DNA of 64,000 nt from JAAXIE01 sp965263155. GTDB lineage: Bacteria; Chloroflexota; Dehalococcoidia; Lucifugimonadales; JAAXIE01. A model generated the notes under the pieces. That model saw nothing but the letters and a program-made list of their open reading frames with translations. It was not told the DNA's origin and made no database searches. The stretch is taken from positions 3,534,001-3,598,000 of the forward strand of contig OZ253586.1 of assembly GCA_965263155.1 (NCBI GenBank), written 5' to 3'. This document shows positions 58,300-64,000 of the stretch, piece after piece (the first letter of the stretch is position 1; each line of letters opens with the position of its first letter). A program made the translations under genes and the position numbers.

Positions 58300-58470
58300 T
58301 CAGCGAAGGTTGAACTCAAGTGTGCCGTTTCTGGGGTCGTACTCCAGGTACCACTGGTTGAGGAGGTCCAGTCCCAGCAAGGAGGGGACCCAATTGTAAA
58401 CAGCCGTCGGGGCCACCACCGCTTGTTCTGCGCTCGTTATGGGGCGTGTCATGTCGCTCTTTTGATGCAT
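58300..58470 (-). pseudogene. C-terminal fragment of a retropepsin-like protease gene
   Basis: A 56-codon frame, too short to be intact. It ends VPSLLGLDLLNQWYLEYDP and TLEFNLR, the typical C-terminal LLGxDxL strand and tail of bacterial retropepsin-like proteins. The DTG active-site half is missing: a stop codon interrupts the frame 8 codons upstream of its ATG, and no retropepsin N-terminus is seen nearby. It fills the 327-bp gap between the oxidoreductase and the esterase. Confidence 0.55.
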
Positions 58471-58525
58471 GGGGCGGGCTTGGTTAGGAGCTTAGCGGCA
58501 ACCGCAACATGATGGTACCTGTGGC

Positions 58526-59212
58526 CTACACTCGCACGAGAGGTGGCAGCACGCCTGACACCCACGACACCAAGTCGGCCAGCACGTCGGGGCTGATTTC
58601 GTGGCCCATGGGGTATTCCTTGTACTGGGGTTGGTAGCCCGCGGACGCTAGGAACTCGTGGGCGGCGCGTCCACGGTCTATGGGTAGCACGGAGTCCACC
58701 GTGCCATGGGCCACGAAGATGGGTTGATCGCGCGCTTCGGGAAGATGCTCCTTGAGGCGTTCCGGGTCCGGGAGTGTGCCGCTAAGCACCGCTAAGCCAG
58801 CGAACAGGTTGGGCTGGCGCAGGCCACACCGGTATGTCATGCCGCCGCCTTGGGAGAAGCCGCTGAGTACCACGTTGCCTGGAGCCACTTGGTACTTCTC
58901 CATGATCTCCACGAAGAAAGTGTCCAAGGCGTCCTCTGCCTGCTGGATGTCTTGAGTGGTGGCTTGCGGTCCGCGAGGCGTCCAGCCGTACCCCACCATC
59001 CCCGCGCCTACCTGGAAGGCGAGGGGAGCTTGGGGGCAGACATAGACGTAGCCCTCCGGGTTGATGGCTGGGGCCAACGACGCCAAGTCCTGCATGTTCG
59101 CCCCGAACCCGTGCAGCAGGATGAAAAGGGGGTATTGCAGGCTGGCGTCGTAGTCGTCGGGCTCAACGGTCAGGTAGAGCAGGCTCTTGCCTTGGTGCTG
59201 CGCAGCCTTCAT
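58526..59212 (-). CDS. Phospholipase/carboxylesterase-type alpha/beta hydrolase
   Basis: A 228-aa esterase of the carboxylesterase/lysophospholipase (Abhydrolase_2) family. The oxyanion segment is FILLHGFGANMQDL, the nucleophile elbow VVLSGFSQGGGMTY, the acid HGTVDSVLPID and the His PMGHEISPDV. All triad residues are present. There is no signal peptide. AGGAGCG precedes the ATG. It is separated by about 35 bp from the cyclase gene upstream, so the two may be co-transcribed. Natural ester is unknown. Confidence 0.88.
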   Translation of the reverse strand: MKAAQHQGKSLLYLTVEPDDYDASLQYPLFILLHGFGANMQDLASLAPAINPEGYVYVCPQAPLAFQVGAGMVGYGWTPRGPQATTQDIQQAEDALDTFFVEIMEKYQVAPGNVVLSGFSQGGGMTYRCGLRQPNLFAGLAVLSGTLPDPERLKEHLPEARDQPIFVAHGTVDSVLPIDRGRAAHEFLASAGYQPQYKEYPMGHEISPDVLADLVSWVSGVLPPLVRV

Positions 59213-59246
59213 GTTCTCGGTCGCTCCTTTTGTTCGACGGGGATGG

Positions 59247-60002
59247 CTACTCCTCCAAGAAGGCTACCACTCGGCACATCGCCCCCTCGCCGCCTTCGAA
59301 CCTCCAAGGGAATGCGCCTATCTTGCAGCGCGTGTTGAGCACTTGGTCGATGTCGCCGCCTACGTTTTCTACATGGATGATTCCCTTGCGGAAAGGCACA
59401 CGATGCATGGCGAAGTAGTTTCGCATGGGGAATATCTCGTCGACCTTAACGCCCTTCTTCTGTTCGAACTCCTCGCGGATATCTGGGCGCAAGTTACGTA
59501 TGGCGGTGTTCATGGGGTGGTCTCCGGAACCGGTGTCGGTGCCAGTCCACTTGAGCTCCATGTCTATGAACCATTGGGCAACTTCCAAGTAGGGGCCAGG
59601 ATGCCGGCAGAAGTAGGTCTCCTCATCTTCTTCTGGACCCTGATGGTAGTACTTGTGCCAACCAGTGTGGATGATGAGTATGTCGCCCTTGCGCACTTCC
59701 ACGTTGCGGGTGAGGTGCTCGGGCGTGATGATGTCGAATTCGCCCACCAAGTCGCTAATATCCACGATGACTCCATCGCCGTAGAGGTCTTCCAAAGGTA
59801 CGCTGCCAATGTCGCGGCCGCCGCTATAGCCGTGCATCTCCGAGTCTAGATGCGTGCCGACGTGCAGCGGGGTTTCCAGCCACTGGCTTACTACACCTCC
59901 CATGGAATGGCGCTGGGTGTAATACAGGCGAGGCGAGTCGTACCCCATCCAAGGCGGAGTATGTATCGTCCAAGGGTGGCTCAGATCTACTGCTCTGTGC
60001 AT
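59247..60002 (-). CDS. Cyclase family protein (kynurenine formamidase-like)
   Basis: A 251-aa metal-dependent hydrolase of the cyclase/KynB fold. The metal motif HxGTHxDxxxH is seen in HVGTHLDSEMHG, with further segments ILIIHTGWHKYY, and ENVGGDIDQVL near the end. The first residues (MHRAVDLSHPWTIHTPPW) match the family, and the ATG at 60002 follows CAGGAGGATCTGG. The frame extends 30 codons upstream into the peroxiredoxin gene but lacks similarity. Kynurenine formamidase is one option, but isatin hydrolase-like or other lactone/amide substrates are equally possible. Confidence 0.88.
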   Translation of the reverse strand: MHRAVDLSHPWTIHTPPWMGYDSPRLYYTQRHSMGGVVSQWLETPLHVGTHLDSEMHGYSGGRDIGSVPLEDLYGDGVIVDISDLVGEFDIITPEHLTRNVEVRKGDILIIHTGWHKYYHQGPEEDEETYFCRHPGPYLEVAQWFIDMELKWTGTDTGSGDHPMNTAIRNLRPDIREEFEQKKGVKVDEIFPMRNYFAMHRVPFRKGIIHVENVGGDIDQVLNTRCKIGAFPWRFEGGEGAMCRVVAFLEE

Positions 60003-60036
60003 TTCCAGATCCTCCTGTGTGGTGTTCCGATTCGTC

Positions 60037-60510
60037 CTAGGCTGACAGGTTTCGTTCCAGGGTACCAATTGCATCCACAGTTTTGAGGGCATTCCGTGTG
60101 TGGCTACCCATCATTATTTCGTTGTGGAATACGCCCCGTATGATGCCTTGGGGGTCTATAACGTAGGTGGCCCGTGATGTTCCCAAGCCGAAGGGCCGCT
60201 TGATGCCGTAGAGCCGGCGTATCTGCGCTGTAGGGTCGCCCCCGATTGGAAAAGGGACACGGTTGGCGTCGGCGAACTCCCCGGCACGGCTGGGAGTGCT
60301 GGGGCTGATGCCTATTATGGCAGTATCTTTGGCCGTGAATTGGTCGTAGGAGTCACGGAACGTGATGATCTGTGCTCTGCATCCTGGAGTGAAGTCCATG
60401 ACGTAGAAGAATATGACAACGTTCTGTCCCCTGTGTTGGGAGAGAACAAACATCTCTCCCGATGCAAGGCAGGTGGTGAAGTCGGGCGCAGGTGTGCCTA
60501 TCTTGAGCAT
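60037..60510 (-). CDS. Peroxiredoxin, AhpC/TSA (BCP-like) family
   Basis: A 157-aa thiol peroxidase. The peroxidatic Cys is in MDFTPGCRAQIITFRD, matching the family PxxFTxxC pattern. LKIGTPAPDFTT and ATYVIDPQGIIRGVF are the other landmarks. The catalytic Thr/Arg environment looks normal. A second, resolving Cys of the BCP type is not evident, so it may be a one-Cys enzyme. It lies 34 bp upstream of the cyclase gene and 29 bp downstream of hisS, so it is probably part of that leftward run. Confidence 0.92.
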   Translation of the reverse strand: MLKIGTPAPDFTTCLASGEMFVLSQHRGQNVVIFFYVMDFTPGCRAQIITFRDSYDQFTAKDTAIIGISPSTPSRAGEFADANRVPFPIGGDPTAQIRRLYGIKRPFGLGTSRATYVIDPQGIIRGVFHNEIMMGSHTRNALKTVDAIGTLERNLSA

Positions 60511-60539
60511 GGGGGTGCTCTGGGTCCTTTCTACCTGTC

Positions 60540-61787
60540 CTAGAGTTGCTCCAGGAATTCAGGTACCGGGTGGCGCTCCTGCCCACCGGTCGCCATGTCT
60601 CGAATAGTGATGCTGTCGGCTGCCACTTCGTCGTCGCCGATTATAGCCACGTAGGGGATGGAGAGGGCGTTGGCTTGGCGCAGTTGCCCCTTGAGACTGC
60701 GGCTGGCTGAGCCCAAGATGGCCCCGGTGCCCTGCTGTCGGATGCGCACCGCCACATCCAAGGCGGTCTCACGGGCCGCGTCTCCCACACTGACCACGAG
60801 GTAGCTGGGGGATGGGTCGTCGCTCACTGGCACCTCTTGGCGCTGCAGGTTGAGCGTCAGGCGCTCCATGCCTGTGGCAAATCCGATGCCGGGTGTAGGC
60901 TTCCCTCCGATTTGCTCTATAAGGCCGTCGTACCGTCCACCACCCACTAGGGTGCTCTGGCCCCCCTCTTGCAGGGGCTGAATCTCGAACACTGTCCGGG
61001 TGTAGTAGTCGAGGCCGCGCACCAAACGGTGGTCCACTTGGTAGGGTATCTGCATGCGGGAGAGGTACAGGCGCAGCCGATCCCAGTGAGTCTGGCAGTC
61101 GTCGCAAAGGTGGTCCACCGAGCGCGGGGCGTCATTGCCGTACTGCCGGCAGCCTTCGCGCTTGCAGTCCAGGAGGCGCAGCGGGTTCCGGTCCAGCCTC
61201 TGACGGCAATCAACGCAGAGGTTGTCATGGTGCTCTTGGTAGTAGGAACGCAGGGTGGCTACATAGTCAGGGCGGCATTGGCGGTCACCAATGCTGTTCA
61301 CGTAGAGGGTGACGTCGGTCAGTCCCAGCTGAGCTACCATCCGCCAAGCCAACTCGACTACCTCTGCATCCACCGAGGGGTCGGCGTCCCCCAAAACCTC
61401 GAGTCCGAACTGATGGTGCTCGCGGTACCTGCCAGCTTGGGGGCGTTCGTAGCGGAAGACAGGGCAGAAGTAGTAGAGGCGCACCGGTTGGGGTAGGTTG
61501 TGCATGCCGTGCTCCAAGTAGGCGCGGCATATAGGGGCGGTGCCTTCGGGGCGCAGGGTCAACATATCGCCCCCGCGGTCGGGGAAGGTATACGTCTCTT
61601 TCTCTACAATGTCGGTGCCCGCGCCTACGGAGCGGTCGAAAAGCCCGGAACTTTCGAATACGGGCGTATCTAGGCGAGAGAAACCGTACTGGTGGCTGAG
61701 GCTGACGCACGTACGCTCGATATGACGCCAGTACTTCTGTTGCTGGGGAAGGAGGTCGGCTGTGCCTCTGGGTGCCCTGAATTGCAA
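60540..61787 (-). CDS. hisS: Histidyl-tRNA synthetase
   Basis: Class II aminoacyl-tRNA synthetase charging tRNA-His. About 415 aa from a TTG start at 61787 (FRAPRGTADLLPQQQ), which follows GGAGAG and fits family length; the frame opens at an ATG 51 codons earlier without similarity. Motif 1 lies in LSHQYGFSRLDTPVFE, motif 2 in RPEGTAPICRAYLEHG and YYFCPVFRYERPQAGRYREHHQ, split as YERPQAGRYREHHQFG. The HisA signatures LVRGLDYYTRTVFE and GGGRYDGLIEQIGG are also present. The anticodon-binding domain follows. Confidence 0.95.
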   Translation of the reverse strand: MQFRAPRGTADLLPQQQKYWRHIERTCVSLSHQYGFSRLDTPVFESSGLFDRSVGAGTDIVEKETYTFPDRGGDMLTLRPEGTAPICRAYLEHGMHNLPQPVRLYYFCPVFRYERPQAGRYREHHQFGLEVLGDADPSVDAEVVELAWRMVAQLGLTDVTLYVNSIGDRQCRPDYVATLRSYYQEHHDNLCVDCRQRLDRNPLRLLDCKREGCRQYGNDAPRSVDHLCDDCQTHWDRLRLYLSRMQIPYQVDHRLVRGLDYYTRTVFEIQPLQEGGQSTLVGGGRYDGLIEQIGGKPTPGIGFATGMERLTLNLQRQEVPVSDDPSPSYLVVSVGDAARETALDVAVRIRQQGTGAILGSASRSLKGQLRQANALSIPYVAIIGDDEVAADSITIRDMATGGQERHPVPEFLEQL

Positions 61788-61938
61788 GTCGGTCTCTCCG
61801 CCTGTGCCGGGAGTCAGAGTGGGAGCCCCAGAGCCCCCGTTCTCCCGCTGGTAGAATGGCCGTAGGATACTGCGGCAGCCTATCTGTGTAAAGCTGGGCC
61901 AAGCCTGCGCACAGCCGCGGCCTTGCGTATGATCTCCC

Positions 61939-62385
61939 ATGATGACGTTCGCTATGCACGAGAAAGGCCTCTACCTGCTGCTCTTGGAGGGGCACGGCCC
62001 GCTACAGGTCGGCAAGCTGGGAACACTTCTCTTCGACGGATGGTACGTGTACGTCGGCTCGGCCCGAGGCCCCGGAGGCCTGAAGCGCCTTAAGAGGCAC
62101 TTTGACTATCGCCAGCGGTCACATCCGCCAATGAGGTGGCATGTGGACGCGCTGCTGGCCGCAGGGGCGCTTCGAGATGCGATAGTTGGGGTGACCACGG
62201 ACAGGTTGGAGTGCGGTTTGGCCGACGCGGTCAGCGAGACCCTGACGCCCGCGTTCAAGGGATTCGGCAGCAGCGATTGCGGGTGCGCCACACATCTCTT
62301 CAGCGCAGCGTCGGCAGGCGAGGCGAGGGAGGCGTCGTGGAGGGCGGTCGTCAGCTTGGGGTTGCCACCATATCATGTCGTGTGA
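61939..62385 (+). CDS. DUF123 / GIY-YIG-like nuclease-family protein
   Basis: A 148-aa protein of the DUF123 family, a GIY-YIG-like fold. It shows GLYLLLLEG, WYVYVGSARGPGGLKRLKRHF (the YVGSA-GPGG hallmark, split here), MRWHVDALLAAG and GFGSSDCGCATHLF. Members are predicted nucleases or DNA-binding proteins of unknown role, common near endonuclease III or tRNA synthetase genes. No clear ribosome site precedes the ATG at 61939; MHEKGLYL at 61954 is an alternative. It diverges from hisS. Confidence 0.85.
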   Translation: MMTFAMHEKGLYLLLLEGHGPLQVGKLGTLLFDGWYVYVGSARGPGGLKRLKRHFDYRQRSHPPMRWHVDALLAAGALRDAIVGVTTDRLECGLADAVSETLTPAFKGFGSSDCGCATHLFSAASAGEAREASWRAVVSLGLPPYHVV

Positions 62386-62420
62386 CCGGAAGCGAAAGCG
62401 CCGAGAAGGTAGTGGAACGG

Positions 62421-62851
62421 CTATAAGGCGTCGATCTCGCTGGGTTTCAAGCCAGCCTGACGCAGTATGCCACGGAGGATGCCTACCGTGGCGCCGTCAG
62501 GCCGCCGGGAGAGGCGCCAGGCTTGCGGAACATGTGGAGGAAGTTGCGGCGGTGGGCCCAGCTGTGGGCGCGACGCAGGGCCTCTACAGGTATGGTTTCC
62601 CTGTGCCCACAAGTCACTCTGATGGTGTCGTAGCCGGGCCCCACGGGCGCGGGCACGTCGCTGATATGGACAGTCTGACATCCCTGCGATTGCAGGAACT
62701 GCTCCAAGTTGTCGAGGCCTCGGATTTTGTTGTTGCGGTGGCGGTAGATGTTCAGCTCGTAGCTGCCGATCATCTCGTCAAAGTGGAGGTCGGCACCGCC
62801 GCCGCCGCCTTCTCGCACCTGCTTGCGGTTGACTCGTCCTCGGAGGTCCAT
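62421..62851 (-). pseudogene. Damaged gene with a HicA-like C-terminal end
   Basis: One frame from the ATG at 62851 reads plausibly for about 110 residues (GSYELNIYRHRNNKIRGLDN, TVHISDVPAPVGPGYDT) and then stops at 62483. A second frame carries GILRGILRQAGLKPSEIDAL, which closely matches the end of HicA/YcfA toxins, and stops at 62421. A shift of one base near 62500, within a CCCGGCGGCC run, would join them. The N-terminal part is not recognised. A sequencing error or true frameshift are both possible. Confidence 0.4.
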
Positions 62852-62914
62852 TGCCAGCCCATTTAATCACCTTACGGCCTAATGGTGAAGAGATGGGGGC
62901 CCCTAGTCCTTAGT

Positions 62915-64000
62915 TCAGTTGAACTCCCTCAGACGCCTCTGAGAGAGCAGTAACACAGCGACGATGAACAGCAGAAGGACCGCCAGTATGCCGATGGCCA
63001 CTTGGCCTCCGAGGTATTCGGAGGCCAAGCCAGCAGGCAATACGCCTAGGGGTGTCAGGCCAAAGTTCATCATGAACACGCTCCAGACACGCCCACGATA
63101 GGCGTCCTCGGCCACTTCCATCACTAAGGCTTGGTTCAAGGCCCGCCGCCCGGCGTCTCCCAGCCCTAGGAACAGCATCAGGCCCACGGCTAGGTAGTAG
63201 AAGGGAAAGAGGGCTACCGACAGCAGGGTAAGGGCTGAAATGGCTCCTCCGACGAGGAGCAGCAGGCCCCGATGCCACTGGCCTATGGCGGCGATAAATA
63301 CGGAGCCGATGAGGGTGCCGACACCCATCATGGTCAGCAGCAGCCCCATGTCTTCGGGGCCACGGTTGTATACGTCCACCACGAACACAGGCATGAGGAA
63401 CCGGAAGGGCATTGCCAGCATCGTGGTTGCCATGGCGGTGACCAGTAGCACCATCACCAACGGGCTCCGTCCGATGTATGACAGACCAGCCTTGATGTCG
63501 GCCATCATAGATCTTCGGCCTGTGCCCTTGGCATCGATGTGTGGAAGGAAGGTCGTGAGGATCACCGATAACAGGAACAACCCTGTGATCACGTAATAGG
63601 CGCCTTCGGCCTCGAGGTAGGCGTAAACGTTTCCCGCTATGGCTGGGGCCATAACGGTGGCGGCGCTCATGCCTGCTGCGTTCAGTGCCATGGCGTTGCT
63701 GATGCCCTCCTGCCCCACTAATTGGGGGATGATGGCCTGCCGCGCGGGCATCATGAAGGACACCAATGCTCCATGGAGGATGGCACCGCCCAACAGGTGG
63801 TACCAAGTGGCGGTGTCGGTGGCTATTGATAGGGCGATAAACAGCGCCAGCAAGGCTAGGGATATCTGGCTCAGCTGGATTATCCGCTTGCCCTCCAGCC
63901 GGTCTGCTATGACTCCCCCGAACAGGGCTAGCACCAGCAGGGGCAGGGCGTTCGCTGCGCTGACTATACCAAGGATGGCGGCGTTGTGGTCGGTAAGCTC
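62915..64000 (-). CDS. Major facilitator superfamily transporter (5' end outside window)
   Basis: At least 361 residues of an MFS protein with about ten visible transmembrane segments. The frame is open to the right edge, reading ELTDHNAAILGIVSAANALP, so the true start and first helices lie beyond it. The loop FGGVIADRLEGKRII is the MFS motif between helices 2 and 3 (GxxxDRxGRR-like). PARQAIIPQLVGQEGISNAMAL is typical of the ENTS/MFS_3 group of exporters. The C-terminus ends QRRLREFN. It probably exports drugs or siderophore-like compounds, but substrate is unknown. Confidence 0.88.
   Translation of the reverse strand, partial: ELTDHNAAILGIVSAANALPLLVLALFGGVIADRLEGKRIIQLSQISLALLALFIALSIATDTATWYHLLGGAILHGALVSFMMPARQAIIPQLVGQEGISNAMALNAAGMSAATVMAPAIAGNVYAYLEAEGAYYVITGLFLLSVILTTFLPHIDAKGTGRRSMMADIKAGLSYIGRSPLVMVLLVTAMATTMLAMPFRFLMPVFVVDVYNRGPEDMGLLLTMMGVGTLIGSVFIAAIGQWHRGLLLLVGGAISALTLLSVALFPFYYLAVGLMLFLGLGDAGRRALNQALVMEVAEDAYRGRVWSVFMMNFGLTPLGVLPAGLASEYLGGQVAIGILAVLLLFIVAVLLLSQRRLREFN

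Noticed and set aside
62375..62866. A 163-codon plus-strand open frame opposite the damaged HicA-like gene
   Set aside because: Ala/Val/Gly-rich antisense reading without recognisable motifs; the minus-strand frame has better protein-like character.
1..64000. CRISPR arrays, rRNA genes, transposases or integrases
   Set aside because: No regularly spaced identical repeats with unique spacers, no rRNA stretches and no transposase motifs were seen; the only tyrosine recombinase has a housekeeping Xer context.

Overview
The window looks like a core chromosomal segment, containing the replication origin, of a high-GC bacterium. The most likely group is Chloroflexota, class Dehalococcoidia, close to SAR202-type lineages. 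That placement is inference from gene content: tandem family-5 peptide-binding lipoproteins, MDR oxidoreductases, a family III CoA transferase, paired MaoC-like proteins, M20 amidohydrolases and retropepsin-like proteins beside housekeeping genes. No rRNA gene or other decisive marker is present.

Layout, left to right. 1-8089: a leftward housekeeping run dprA, topA, a Xer-type recombinase, aroQ, an Xaa-Pro peptidase, efp and xseA (cut by the left edge). 8187-9378: two tRNA-Ser genes (GGA and CGA) on either side of an alpha/beta hydrolase. 9576-14703: a secreted protein, a CBS/CorC protein, glmU, a cation/proton antiporter and a RidA protein. 14906-18681: two tandem M20 amidohydrolases and a duplicated relic of the second gene's 5' end. 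18803-25767: an exonuclease, a NIPSNAP protein, a TIGR02391-type gene broken by one in-frame TGA, an MDR enzyme, a cyclophilin lipoprotein, a small protein, a retropepsin-like protein and an amidase. 25888-27504: a low-GC ATPase-TOPRIM gene of defence type. 27609-37012: an MDR enzyme, an acyl-CoA ligase and three tandem peptide-binding lipoproteins, each with its own terminator. 37100-45040: AKR, yraN, rnhB and mnmA; rsfS; ndk; tsaB, tsaE and thiL; a phosphoesterase; fmt. 45396-52087: dnaA, an AT-rich gap, obg, nadD, pyrE, a DinB protein and gyrB. 52881-64000: a thioredoxin-like protein, an aminotransferase, MaoC-like proteins, a CoA transferase, an oxidoreductase, an esterase, a cyclase, a peroxiredoxin, hisS, a DUF123 protein, a damaged gene and an MFS transporter cut by the right edge.

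Strand composition flips from C-rich to G-rich on the plus strand between dnaA and obg, which places oriC at about 46.75-46.93 kb. Most genes left of it point left and obg-nadD-pyrE point right, so they run with the forks. dnaA itself would be head-on.

The most interesting signal is non-coding. A paired-heptamer motif, read in the direction of the next gene as CAGMTAC-N14-CAGYTAC, recurs only in intergenic DNA. It lies upstream of the Xaa-Pro peptidase, an M20 amidohydrolase (several copies), the amidase and the third peptide-binding lipoprotein. Orientation is the same at every locus, and all four genes would act on peptides or amides, so a peptide/amide-nitrogen regulon is a reasonable hypothesis. 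Next to the first site is a separate array with an exact 22-bp period. Other points of note are the single-TGA TIGR02391 gene, an EF-P with Gln at position 34, a 186-bp inverted-repeat-bounded segment before the amidase, and large palindromes upstream of gyrB and of the first lipoprotein gene.
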